From Alcaligenaceae bacterium CGII-47 (lineage in GTDB: Bacteria > Pseudomonadota > Gammaproteobacteria > Burkholderiales > Burkholderiaceae_B), in contig JAHTBO010000002.1 of the NCBI GenBank assembly GCA_019166125.1, positions 374,997 through 438,996 of the forward strand: a stretch of 64,000 nucleotides of DNA, read 5' to 3'. The notes under the pieces are model-generated. The model saw only the letters and a program-made list of their open reading frames with translations. It made no database searches and was not told the DNA's origin. The number at the start of each line of letters is the position of its first letter. Position 1 is the first letter of the stretch. The position numbers and the translations under genes are program-made. Positions 55,392 to 64,000 of this stretch are shown piece after piece.

Positions 55392-57131
55392 CTAGAATTC
55401 AGCCCATTCATTTGACGATGCCGTCGCAGGTGCTGGCCTGGCCAAAGCAAGCTTTGCGTCTTTCCTGGACTCGGGGCGGGATGGTTCGGCGCGGCCAAGG
55501 CGTTGTGGTGCCGAGCTGACTAGTCGCTTTGCTGCATGGGGGGAGTTGCCAGCATGCCGAGCATATGCGGTAATTTGTTGGGAATCCCCATGCTGATTGT
55601 CTAACTTGAATGTGGCGACTAGACGGGCCAGGGTATCAGCCTGCTCTTCCAGGCTAGCAGCCGCAGAGGTTGATTCGTCAACCAGGCTTGCATTCTGGCG
55701 CGTCACATCATCCATTTGCGTGACCGCTATATTGATTTCCTCAATACCCGTCGTTTGTTCGTTACTGGCGGCACTGATCTCGCCCATGATGTCGGTCACG
55801 CGGTTAATGCCGGTAACAATTTCCTGCATGGTCTCGCCAGCGCGTCCTGCCTGCTCATTGCCCTTCGTGGTCGAGACAACAGAGGTATCAATCAAAACCT
55901 TGATCTCTCTGGCTGCAGTGGCACTGCGTTGTGCTAGCGCCCGGACCTCTGAGGCCACTACTGCGAAGCCACGGCCTTGTTCACCCGCACGGGCGGCCTC
56001 TACCGCGGCATTCAGCGCCAGGATATTGGTCTGAAAGGCAATGCTGTCGATCACCCCGATAATATCAGAGACCTGCTGCGATTTTGTATTGATCTCGCCC
56101 ATGGTGGCAACCAGCTCAGTCATGATCTTGCCGCCATCGGTGGCGGTCTTTGCTGCTGACTCGGCCAGCAGGTTGGCCTGTTGCGCGTTATCTGCGTTCT
56201 GACGTACGGTGGCAGTCATCTCCTCCATTGTAGCAGCTGTTTCTGCCAAAGAGCTGGATTGCTGTTCCGTACGCGAGGACAGGTCTATATTGCCGCTTGA
56301 GATCTGCCCGGCCGCCGTTGCAATCGCATCGGCGCCCTCACGCACATCGCTGACTGTGCTGCGCAGACTTGTCGTCATCGCACCCAGCTCACGCATCAGA
56401 TCAGAAATTTCATCCTTGCCGGTGACAGCGATATCGTGAGCAAGATTTCTGTTCGCTACTTCGCGGGCCAAGAGCAATGCCTGACCAAGCGGCCTGACAA
56501 TGGACCGTGTGACCAACCAGGCCAGCAGCAGACCGGCAATCAATCCCAATAACGCCACAGCAGAAAACATAATAATAGCCAGACGATTTTGTTCTTCAGC
56601 CCTTTGCGCTTGTATCTGGACTGCGTTCGTCAGGTAATGAGAAAGTTTGTCTATCGCAGCAAAATATTGATTCGCCAGTTCGGGTAGTTCCTCTGCAAAA
56701 AAGGTTCGTGTTTCGGCGCGCTCGCCCTTGTTAAGCCGTTCAAAAGCTTGGTCACGTGGTCCTATATACTTTCTCTGGGCTTCCAGCGCTTGCTCAAATA
56801 ATGCTTTACCTTCGGCAAAAACAAGCAGACTGCCGACTTGGTCGCGATATTCTTTAGCCAATTCAAAAGATTTTTTCATCCGACTTTGAAATATAGGCAA
56901 AACAGCCGGGTCGGTCAGGTTGGCAGCTGCCAGCGCCTGGTTGGCATTGGCTTCTACCTGCCGTACCCAACGCAAGGTCACGTCATTAGTATTTTGCCGA
57001 GTGATCATCAGCGCATTTGATTGCTGGCTCTCAAACGCGCTCCAGATGCCAAGAGCGGCCATGGCCGCCATCATAAAAATAAATAAGCCAAACCCTAGCC
57101 CCAATCGGGTGCCGATCTTAAGATTCCCCAT
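55392..57131 (-). CDS. Methyl-accepting chemotaxis protein
   Basis: 579 residues from the ATG at 57131 (GGGGAG upstream). First transmembrane helix (about 8-30), a four-helix-bundle periplasmic sensor of about 150 residues, a second helix (about 184-207), HAMP, and the signalling hairpin with the conserved [20 protein letters not shown] tip. The C-terminus ends NEWAEF, similar to the pentapeptide that tethers CheR/CheB. The ligand is unknown; the neighbouring TRAP cluster makes an organic acid a reasonable guess. Confidence 0.93.
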   Translation of the reverse strand: MGNLKIGTRLGLGFGLFIFMMAAMAALGIWSAFESQQSNALMITRQNTNDVTLRWVRQVEANANQALAAANLTDPAVLPIFQSRMKKSFELAKEYRDQVGSLLVFAEGKALFEQALEAQRKYIGPRDQAFERLNKGERAETRTFFAEELPELANQYFAAIDKLSHYLTNAVQIQAQRAEEQNRLAIIMFSAVALLGLIAGLLLAWLVTRSIVRPLGQALLLAREVANRNLAHDIAVTGKDEISDLMRELGAMTTSLRSTVSDVREGADAIATAAGQISSGNIDLSSRTEQQSSSLAETAATMEEMTATVRQNADNAQQANLLAESAAKTATDGGKIMTELVATMGEINTKSQQVSDIIGVIDSIAFQTNILALNAAVEAARAGEQGRGFAVVASEVRALAQRSATAAREIKVLIDTSVVSTTKGNEQAGRAGETMQEIVTGINRVTDIMGEISAASNEQTTGIEEINIAVTQMDDVTRQNASLVDESTSAAASLEEQADTLARLVATFKLDNQHGDSQQITAYARHAGNSPHAAKRLVSSAPQRLGRAEPSRPESRKDAKLALARPAPATASSNEWAEF

Positions 57132-57599
57132 GAAACTCCCCACCCCTTATTATGTATCTAAATATTCTAATTATGATATTTCACAATTAGCGATTGTGAA
57201 TTGATTGATCTGCTAATGCAGTGATAACTATATGATATGAAATGATATTTACCTCTTTTATGCAACTGGATTTGATTTTATCTATAAACTTCATATTACA
57301 TATGGAAAACAACTATACAAGATGAAACCTGGCTTATCAAGAACTTGTTTTCAACTAAATCAACATCCACGATCAAGACTTATCAAAGAGGTAGCAATAC
57401 AACAGAACAGTAGACATGCCGTTGCAAATAAGATAAGCAGGTTGCTTGTCAAGCATCCCACTGCCAACAGTGTTGCCCAACAGAGAACCACGGGGAGTAA
57501 TGTAGTGCATCCATTACTCCCCGGCCAGACTGTTACATGCCTGCGTCACATCTAAATCGCATTTTTTCTGTATACATGCGTCAGCAATAATGTTGCCCT
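57132..57599. other. Intergenic region between MCP and TRAP genes
   Basis: 468 AT-rich bases with no convincing gene. It contains an operator-like palindrome (57180-57200) near the receptor start and a second, GC-rich inverted repeat GGGGAGTAATG/CATTACTCCCC (57492-57502 and 57512-57522) past the end of the TRAP cluster, without a T-run on either strand. Confidence 0.5.
57180..57200. promoter_or_regulatory. Palindrome upstream of the chemoreceptor
   Basis: TTCACAAT (57180-57187) and ATTGTGAA (57193-57200) around TAGCG, about 50 bases before the chemoreceptor ATG. It suits a dimeric repressor; which one is unknown. Confidence 0.5.
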
Positions 57600-58636
57600 C
57601 TATTTACTCAACGCTTTAGCTGATGCATCACGAAAGGCCTTTAGAGCTTCACTTCCAGGACGGTTACGCGCATCCAGTTGCTGTGCCCAATTATCAGCAA
57701 TCTCAATATATGTCGCCTGCAATACCTTTTGAGCGGCCTCGTCGAACTCTACAAACTGAACCCCACTCTTCGCTAAGCGAGCCTTAGCCTCGGCTTCCTG
57801 TTTATCGAAATTTATACAAGCAGCCTTGGTCGCCTCGTCCCCGGCCTTCAATAGAATTTCTTTGGTATCCGCGGACAAGGTATTCCATTTTTTCTCACTT
57901 ATGGAGTAGGCAGCGACAATCGATCCAAAATTTGCTTTAAATGTGGCGTATTTGATTAGCGGCGTAAGCTTATAAGACTCAACACTCACGTATGGAAATA
58001 GACTGCCATCGATGGTACCCCGAGACATGGACTCGTAAATTTCTGGCGGTGCCATCTTGATGGGAACCATTCCAAGTTTACGGAGAGTGAGGTCTTGTGC
58101 ACCCCCTGCGGCTCGAACTTTAAGACCTTCAAAGTCACTAAGGGTCTTTAGCGGTCTATTGACAGCCGTAACAATCTGATAGGGTGGCAGTATGGCGGCG
58201 AAGAGAGGTCGAATACCATTCGGCTTAAACTCATTTTCATAAAGGTACCCCCTTCGGTAGCAAGCTCCCAGTATCCTTTTATTACCTGACAGGAATTCTC
58301 GAATGCGCCAGGCAATTCGGCAACAGCCGACAGTGGCATCTTTTCTGAAACATAGGCGGCCCCTATGTATCCCACATCCAATATACCGCTTTGAGTCAGC
58401 GACAGCATGTCCTTTGCTTTACCCATTTGCTCGGCTGGAAAATAGCGAATCTTAATTCGCCCTTCTGACTTCTCTTCTACGAGTTTAATCCATGGTTTAG
58501 TAAGATTTTCTGAAATTATATGACTGGGTGGCAGGGAATCACCCATCCTTAGTTCAACCGTCTCGGCATGCACGGGCGAAATTGCTAGTAATCCGGTGGC
58601 TAATAATCCAACACTGATCTTCATATTGTATTCCAT
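57600..58636 (-). pseudogene. dctP: TRAP transporter solute-binding protein DctP, frameshifted
   Basis: Signal peptide (about first 24 residues after the ATG at 58636 or 58624) and DctP-family periplasmic binding protein. The frame breaks at a run of five G (minus strand; 58248-58252): upstream the reading is GYWELATEGG, and in another frame it continues without a gap as YLYENEFKPNGIRPLFAAIL through SLFPYVSVESYKL to the stop at 57600. One additional G would restore a protein of about 345 residues. It could be a real mutation, a phase-variable tract or a sequencing error. The conserved DctP arginine region (LKTLSDFEGLKVRAAGG) is in the second half. Confidence 0.85.
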
Positions 58637-58667
58637 CTGTCATTCTCCAAAAATAGGGCCAACCATC

Positions 58668-59954
58668 TCATCTCATGGTCGATGGTAGCCAAGTAACTAA
58701 CTGCGGGACAGCAACCAATACTGCCATAATGATTAAATGGGTAAGAATATGAGGGAGGGCGCCTCTGAATATCTCAGTCAAAGGCCGACCACTGTATCTA
58801 GAAATCACGAATGCATTCATACCTATAGGTGGTGTGACCATACCAAGTTCCGCCGTAACAATCATAATTACACCGAACCATAATGGATCGAATCCATAGG
58901 CAACCACCAGCGGCACCAGCACCGGCACCGTAAGGAACAAGATCGCAATCTGATCCATGAAACACCCCAGGATCAAAAGCAAGAGAAGCACTAGAAAGAT
59001 AACAAGCCACCGCGACAGATCCAAAGCATGAATCCACGCAACCATGTCTTGAGTAAGGTTTGTCATCGCTATAAAATAGCCGAAGATCTGTGCACCAAGA
59101 ATAATCATAAAGACCATGCAACTGGTTTCAGCCGCACGGATTAAGCAACGGCGCAATGATATAAGGCTTAGTTTACCCATTTTCCACACGAGAACAAACG
59201 CGCCAAATGCCCCAATCGCTGATGCCTCCGTAGGCGTGGCAATCCCACTATAGATAACACCAGTTACGGTACTAAATAAAAAGAGCATTGGGCCGACCGT
59301 ACGAAGCACAGATATTTTTTCGCGCCAAGTATACTGTCGACCAGATGGGGCCGCATCAGGATATAAACGAACAAGAATAGCGATGGTTGAAATTATAGTT
59401 AACATGACTAGAATTCCAGGAATCACCCCCGCAATAAGAAGCTGACCTATATCTACATTCGCGATCAATCCGTAAAGAATCAAGGCGATACTTGGTGGAA
59501 TCAACATCGCCAGTGTCCCAGAAATAGCCACCACTCCACAGGCTAGTCTCGGCTCATAGCCCTGCTTGAGCATCAATGGGATTGTGGTGGCCGTGAGCGT
59601 TGCCGCAGATGCGGTGCTGGATCCAGCGATCGCACCAAACCCAGCCCCGGCCAATGCTGTAGCCATAGCTAGGCCACCTTTCAAACGACCTACCCAGGTC
59701 GCAGCAGCCCGAAATAAACTATCGGCCACGCCGCTAAGAATCACAAACTCTGCCATCAATAAGAACATGGGCACTGTCACCATTTCGTACGAGCTAACAG
59801 AAGAAAATGGAGTCGTAGACAATACACCAATCATTGCTTCTAGACCTACGAGCATATACAAACCGAGGGCGCCGACAATCGCCATCGCAAAGCCCACAGG
59901 AGTTCCAAGAGCCAGCAAAGTAAATAATAGTGAAATCGATAGAATAGTAGTCAT
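58668..59954 (-). CDS. dctM: TRAP transporter large permease DctM
   Basis: 428 residues, about 12 membrane spans; GAIAGSSTASAATLTATTIPLM and the MVTPPIGMNAFVI motif are family marks. Carries the sodium-driven uptake with the small subunit. Starts 4 bases after dctQ. Confidence 0.95.
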   Translation of the reverse strand: MTTILSISLLFTLLALGTPVGFAMAIVGALGLYMLVGLEAMIGVLSTTPFSSVSSYEMVTVPMFLLMAEFVILSGVADSLFRAAATWVGRLKGGLAMATALAGAGFGAIAGSSTASAATLTATTIPLMLKQGYEPRLACGVVAISGTLAMLIPPSIALILYGLIANVDIGQLLIAGVIPGILVMLTIISTIAILVRLYPDAAPSGRQYTWREKISVLRTVGPMLFLFSTVTGVIYSGIATPTEASAIGAFGAFVLVWKMGKLSLISLRRCLIRAAETSCMVFMIILGAQIFGYFIAMTNLTQDMVAWIHALDLSRWLVIFLVLLLLLILGCFMDQIAILFLTVPVLVPLVVAYGFDPLWFGVIMIVTAELGMVTPPIGMNAFVISRYSGRPLTEIFRGALPHILTHLIIMAVLVAVPQLVTWLPSTMR

Positions 59955-59958
59955 TTAA

Positions 59959-60507
59959 TTAATCGCTCTCATGAACAGAGATGGGCGGCAGATCAATTAA
60001 CTCATTGCCCTTTATAGCTGACAAGGTGTGACCTACGGCTCGCAGCAATATGCGCACAAGCAAGGGAATCATACCTAATGGGACACATATCAAAGATGCC
60101 CATACCGGCCACGGTATCTCTCCAGATGTAAATTCATCATGTTTAAAGCTGATCCAAGTATTATCAGCTGCCACCCAAGCCATCACTCCGAACAAAGGGC
60201 CAGATAGCCAATATCCAATCGCAAGAGCAAAATGGCGTAAGCGAGGTGAAATTTTGATATGTAGTATATCGACTGCAATATGGCCGTTTTTTGCGAGCGT
60301 CTCGGAAAGACAAAAGAAAAACAGAGATGTCATCAAATACATGGCGATTAACTCATACGACCATGAATATGGAGCATTGAACATATATCGCATGACAACA
60401 TCTGACACGATGATTATCATAATACTGAAAAGAGAAATTGCAGCTACTGTGGTTAAAACAGAGTCTATTCGGGATAGAATAATTTCTAATTTTTTTATGG
60501 ATAACAT
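59959..60507 (-). CDS. dctQ: TRAP transporter small permease DctQ
   Basis: 182 residues, four membrane spans, with the central PYSWSYELIAMYLMTSLFFFCLSETLAKNGHIAVDIL-type segment (about 50-90). GGAAA lies before the ATG at 60507. An upstream GTG is possible. Order here is Q-M-P. Confidence 0.92.
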   Translation of the reverse strand: MLSIKKLEIILSRIDSVLTTVAAISLFSIMIIIVSDVVMRYMFNAPYSWSYELIAMYLMTSLFFFCLSETLAKNGHIAVDILHIKISPRLRHFALAIGYWLSGPLFGVMAWVAADNTWISFKHDEFTSGEIPWPVWASLICVPLGMIPLLVRILLRAVGHTLSAIKGNELIDLPPISVHESD

Positions 60508-60542
60508 CAGATTTCCAATTATCACACTATTAATCTAAAGAG

Positions 60543-61337
60543 TTATTTCCCTTTAAACTTAGGCTTTCTCTTTTCTTCGAAGGCATTTAAGCCCTCTAGG
60601 ATGTCGTAGCTATGGCCGTATCCATCCCACGCGGAAATTTCTAGATTAAGGGCGGTATCGATTGATTGCTGCAGGCCGTCATTTACTAACTGTTTCGTAA
60701 TGCGCAAACCAAGTGGTGAGTTCTTTACAATATCCGCAGCAATTTCTTCAACGGCTTGTTCAAGCTGCTCATCAGGAACGACTTTATTGACTAATCCCCA
60801 GGCGACAAGCTCGGATGCCGGCAGCAGACGACCCGTAAAGAGGAGATATTTCGCCAGTGTTACGGGTATTTTTCTAGGCAATCTGATTGCACTACCGCCT
60901 CCTGGAATCACCCCGAAGTTTGCATGCCCATCCCCTATCTTTGCCGAGGCTGCAGCAATCACCAAATCACAAGAAAGAATGAGTTCAAGACCTCCAGCCA
61001 CCGCAATGCCATTTACCATCGCAATTGTGGGACAAGGGAACGCTTCGATTCTCCTGAATGTCTCTCCGCATAGATTAAGGAAGCGGCGAAATCCTTCAAT
61101 ATCACGGTCTTTAATTTTTTCTTTAAAAAACTTAAGATCACCTCCGGCGCAAAATGCCGGATTCTCGCCACGGATAATTAGAACCCTAATATCCCCCCGC
61201 TCTTCAAGCTTGATAACATTCTGATTTAGTTGAGAAACAGTCTCAAAAGACAGTGCATTCATAGCTTTGGGTCTATTTATGCTCAATTGGGCGATTCCAG
61301 CATTTATAGTAACCTTGATGAGTTCGTTCTCTATCAT
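60543..61337 (-). CDS. Enoyl-CoA hydratase/isomerase family protein (1)
   Basis: 264 residues, crotonase fold. Oxyanion-hole segments: AFCAGGDLKFFKEK and GIAVAGGLELILSCDL. At the position of the first catalytic glutamate of enoyl-CoA hydratase (GIxxGGGxEL) a Glu is present in GGLEL, and the second region reads GDGHANFGVIPGGG, where usual LGExxxG Glu is replaced (FGVIPGG), so hydratase, isomerase, lyase or hydrolase activity cannot be decided. Lies 35 bases before dctQ. Confidence 0.88.
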   Translation of the reverse strand: MIENELIKVTINAGIAQLSINRPKAMNALSFETVSQLNQNVIKLEERGDIRVLIIRGENPAFCAGGDLKFFKEKIKDRDIEGFRRFLNLCGETFRRIEAFPCPTIAMVNGIAVAGGLELILSCDLVIAAASAKIGDGHANFGVIPGGGSAIRLPRKIPVTLAKYLLFTGRLLPASELVAWGLVNKVVPDEQLEQAVEEIAADIVKNSPLGLRITKQLVNDGLQQSIDTALNLEISAWDGYGHSYDILEGLNAFEEKRKPKFKGK

Positions 61338-61390
61338 CTTGCTTATCCTAGATCTATCATAAACATAATATATACAGCCGATTGCTTTAC

Positions 61391-62212
61391 TTATCTCTTT
61401 GAAGCTATTGCGGCTGCCAAATTTTTTACTGCTGTGCGATGCTCTTCTGATGTTTGTGCCTGTGCTTGCATATTAGCGCTCATTTCTAGAGTGTCCGAAA
61501 GTGTCGATTCCGCCCCAAATCTAATCAGGCGTTTAGTAAGACGAGTGATATTCGGCGGCTGACTTGCAATTTTTCTAGCTAATGCATATGCTTCATTTAG
61601 TAATTGAGAGTGCTCGACAGTTCTAGATACAAGCCCGATCCGCTCCGCGTCCGATGCGCCGACAAATCTTGACGTCAACGCCATCTCCATTGCTCGGGAT
61701 AGCCCTACGATACGGGGCAAGAACCACGCTCCGCCATCTCCTGGAACCAAACCAACCCGCAAAAATGCTTCAGAAAAAATGGCATTTTCGGATGCCAATC
61801 GAATATCACACATCAGGGTGACATCGCATCCACCGCCAATTGCGGGTCCGTTTACAGCGGCTATTGTGGGTATCGCGATATCAAAAATTAGTGCCGGTAT
61901 CCGATGCATTGTGTTGAAATTCATTTCTCTAGCTTCAAACGGCGTCTCGGCCGAGAACATCCCCTTACCATTGAGCATATCGTCAAGATTGCCGCCGGCT
62001 GAAAACGTATCGCCGTCTCCGGTGATAATCAGCGCACGAATTTCGCTATCTATGTCAATAGCGCTACGCGCCAATTGCAAGGCATCGATCATCTGATCCG
62101 AGAGAGAATTACGTGTTGCCGGATCAGTCAGTGTAAGTAGAGCCACCCCATCCGGCATTTTTTCCAGACGAATCAGCTTAGTATCTAGAGTAACTACAGT
62201 GTGTGATTTCAC
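61391..62212 (-). CDS. Enoyl-CoA hydratase/isomerase family protein (2)
   Basis: 273 residues from a GTG at 62212, crotonase fold: TFSAGGNLDDMLNGKG and GPAIGGGCDVTLMCDIRLAS, then FLRVGLVPGDGGAWFLPRIVG. The first catalytic Glu is an Asp-neighbour (GGGCDV) and the second is Asp (GLVPGDGG), suggesting isomerase-type or other chemistry rather than a classical hydratase. Cluster with the first homologue, the cupin and the CoA-transferase suggests CoA-ester catabolism. Confidence 0.88.
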   Translation of the reverse strand: MKSHTVVTLDTKLIRLEKMPDGVALLTLTDPATRNSLSDQMIDALQLARSAIDIDSEIRALIITGDGDTFSAGGNLDDMLNGKGMFSAETPFEAREMNFNTMHRIPALIFDIAIPTIAAVNGPAIGGGCDVTLMCDIRLASENAIFSEAFLRVGLVPGDGGAWFLPRIVGLSRAMEMALTSRFVGASDAERIGLVSRTVEHSQLLNEAYALARKIASQPPNITRLTKRLIRFGAESTLSDTLEMSANMQAQAQTSEEHRTAVKNLAAAIASKR

Positions 62213-62315
62213 GTTCTCTTTTGTATATTAAATTGATAATATAAATAAAATCATCCAAGGCTATCGGCAACAAACATTACATGGGCATAAGGTTATAATT
62301 ATTAACATGAACAGC

Positions 62316-62708
62316 CTAGGATGAGACTACGTTTCTAATAACTTGATCAGGTGATTCACAATATGGGGGCGTATAAACGACGATCACCTCAACTGCCTCA
62401 TCACTTGTTACGGTAAAGGTGTGCATCGCGTTAGGGGGAAAGTAACAGGCATCTCCCGGTCCAAGCTCACGTTTTTGACCATTAACCTCGGCAATTGCAG
62501 TTCCTTTTAACATGTAACACACCTGCTCTATAGATGGGTGTGCATGCGGCAGGGCACCTTTTCCTTTTTGAATTATCCCCAGCAATAATTCAACGCCGGT
62601 CGCTCCAATGGTTTCCGGACCAATGATTCTATAATTAGTGGTGCCATCGTGATTAGCAGGATGATAAGGAGTCACGTCTGCTCCATGTACAAAAAAATTA
62701 TGAATCAT
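62316..62708 (-). CDS. Small cupin-domain protein
   Basis: 130 residues, one cupin barrel: motif 1 GKGALPHAHPSIEQVCYMLKG with two His and a Glu, motif 2 GDACYFPPNAMHTF with the third His. A metal centre is likely. It may be an isomerase, dioxygenase-like enzyme or sensor for the pathway; function unknown. One base separates it from the CoA-transferase. Confidence 0.88.
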   Translation of the reverse strand: MIHNFFVHGADVTPYHPANHDGTTNYRIIGPETIGATGVELLLGIIQKGKGALPHAHPSIEQVCYMLKGTAIAEVNGQKRELGPGDACYFPPNAMHTFTVTSDEAVEVIVVYTPPYCESPDQVIRNVVSS

Positions 62709-63905
62709 TTAATTACCTGTTATCGAATATATTTGTGACTCGGACAAACCGATTTCTTGAAGAATTTCAACCGTATGCTGGCCTAACTCCGGAGCAGGTC
62801 GGGGTTCACTAGGGACAGACGCTGACCATCGAGTGGGCGTGCGTAGTGTATTGATGCTGCCTTCTGTTGGGTGCTCGCTTTTTTGAATCATTTTGACGTG
62901 CAATAAATGCTCATCGTCGAGTAGATCCTCTAAAGATTTTATTGGCATATTTGGAATATCTACGGCATCCAGTAATTCTTGCCATTCCGCTGTTTTACGC
63001 GTAAGCATGACTTCTGCAACGTAACCATATATTGCATCACTATGCTGCGTGCGGCTCTCGTGATTAGAGAATCGGTGATCGGAAACGTAGCGGTCTTGCT
63101 CACCTATCGCCAAGAAAAAGGATGCCCAGTGCTTATCTTGATAAATCACTACACTAAGGAATCCATCCTTAGTTGCATACGGGCGTCGGTTTTTAGTCAA
63201 CAATCTAGGGTAGCCACTCCCTCCTAGTGGAGGATTGAAGGTCAGTCCCGCCATATGATCACCTAAAACCAGCTGTGCCATAATCTCGTACATTGGGACT
63301 TCAACCGCCTGACCTACTCCACTACGCTCTCTAGCGTACAGTGCCGTAGTAACCGCATATACCGCGTGAAGGCCAGTTACTCGGTCTGACAAGGTCATTG
63401 GAACGTAAGCTGGCTCCGCCCCGTTATATAGCTGTATCAACCGAGATATACCTGACACGCCCTGAATAAGATCATCGTAAGCCGGGCGGCCAGCGTACGG
63501 TCCTTCTGTCCCAAAGCCCGTGCACGTAACATAAACAATTCTATTATTTCGACTATTCACTGCTTCATAGCCAAGACCCAAACGGCTCATTGCGGCCGGA
63601 CGTATATTCGAAATCAAGACATCCGACGTTTCAATCAATTTAAAGAGCGCCTCAAGATCGGCTTCCTTTTTCAGATCCAACACGATGCTACGTTTGCCAT
63701 GGTTTGCATGAAGGAAGATATGGCCCATGCCCGGATTCACCATCGGACCGATGTGCCTCATGGTGTCCCCTGCGGGTGGCTCCACTTTAATGACGTCAGC
63801 GCCTAACTCCGCAAGGATCTGCGTTGAGAACGGTCCCAGCACAACACTGGTCAAATCTAGAATACGGATACCTTTGAGCGGGCCCGAGTTGTTCGGAGTA
63901 GACAT
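62709..63905 (-). CDS. Family III CoA-transferase (CaiB/BaiF type)
   Basis: 398 residues. Start LKGIRILDLTSVVLGPFSTQILAELGADVIKVEPP is typical of the family; the catalytic aspartate is probably in GRPAYDDLIQGVSG (about 150). It moves CoA between acids, probably activating the compound brought in by the TRAP transporter. Start ATG at 63905 with AAAGAG upstream. It is the first gene seen of the cluster; more may lie beyond the right edge. Confidence 0.93.
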   Translation of the reverse strand: MSTPNNSGPLKGIRILDLTSVVLGPFSTQILAELGADVIKVEPPAGDTMRHIGPMVNPGMGHIFLHANHGKRSIVLDLKKEADLEALFKLIETSDVLISNIRPAAMSRLGLGYEAVNSRNNRIVYVTCTGFGTEGPYAGRPAYDDLIQGVSGISRLIQLYNGAEPAYVPMTLSDRVTGLHAVYAVTTALYARERSGVGQAVEVPMYEIMAQLVLGDHMAGLTFNPPLGGSGYPRLLTKNRRPYATKDGFLSVVIYQDKHWASFFLAIGEQDRYVSDHRFSNHESRTQHSDAIYGYVAEVMLTRKTAEWQELLDAVDIPNMPIKSLEDLLDDEHLLHVKMIQKSEHPTEGSINTLRTPTRWSASVPSEPRPAPELGQHTVEILQEIGLSESQIYSITGN

Positions 63906-64000
63906 TTCTATGCTCTTTCTGGACGGTAGATAAGCCAGATAGTCGCATCGCACATCATTCGTGTCCAATTGATAATTAGACTCGTATCATTCGGAAAGCG
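63906..64000. other. Right edge, upstream of the CoA-transferase
   Basis: 95 bases without a recognised gene. It should contain the promoter of the catabolic cluster or the end of a preceding gene; neither can be decided. Confidence 0.4.

Noticed and set aside
57322-57555. 77-codon plus-strand open frame between the TRAP cluster and chemoreceptor
   Set aside because: No ribosome-binding site, no recognisable domain, low-complexity surroundings.

Overview
The window is bacterial chromosome from a betaproteobacterium, most likely Burkholderiales, family Alcaligenaceae (Bordetella/Achromobacter/Castellaniella-like). The signs are the gene order gyrA-serC-pheA-hisC-tyrA-aroA-cmk-rpsA-ihfB-lapA-lapB-hldA-hldD, the short OmpA-like porin-anchor protein, a tmRNA with tag ANDERFALAA, an Fnr-type regulator beside a cco cluster, and etfBA with an acyl-CoA dehydrogenase. 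The species cannot be named from the sequence.

Layout. (1) 1-7660: fnr converges on a cbb3 cytochrome oxidase cluster (ccoI-like, ccoS, N, O, Q, P, G, H and a small membrane gene). The cluster starts at a perfect FNR box with a well-placed -10 element. (2) 7661-17600: housekeeping genes: aceA, queF, pgsA, uvrC, nagZ, acpS, orn, an M48 protease, rsgA and a Nudix hydrolase. (3) 17600-22711: rplS, a previously unannotated 44-codon membrane peptide gene under two tandem LexA (SOS) boxes, a 1-Cys peroxiredoxin, and acyl-CoA dehydrogenase with etfA and etfB. (4) 22800-41115: an HDAC-like deacylase, mltB, cysM, comEA, LPS heptose genes, lapAB, ihfB, rpsA, and the aromatic/serine biosynthesis run ending with gyrA. 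(5) 41482-44041: ompA, ubiG, gph and tmRNA (ssrA).

(6) 44042-54840 is an accessory region that begins directly after the tmRNA 3' end. It holds an N-terminally truncated TniQ-like gene, a TacA/TacT-type toxin-antitoxin pair, an orphan XRE repressor, a HipB/HipA pair, an M23 peptidase, a HigB/HigA pair, a second short tniQ scrap, hsdM, a 3'-truncated hsdS with no hsdR, and an IS3-family element whose right end abuts another IS-like end. (7) 54877-57131: an orphan cheW-chemoreceptor pair. (8) 57600-63905: an AT-richer catabolic cluster (TRAP transporter with a frameshifted binding protein, two enoyl-CoA hydratase-like enzymes, a cupin and a family III CoA-transferase), possibly acquired.

Most striking items: the SOS-controlled small membrane protein at 18101-18235; a CcoI-like protein that keeps eight membrane segments and the CPC motif but has lost every soluble catalytic domain of a P-type ATPase; and tniQ remnants flanking the stability and defence genes next to ssrA. 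Start codons were re-chosen from ribosome-binding sites and family starts, so several are downstream of the longest open frame.
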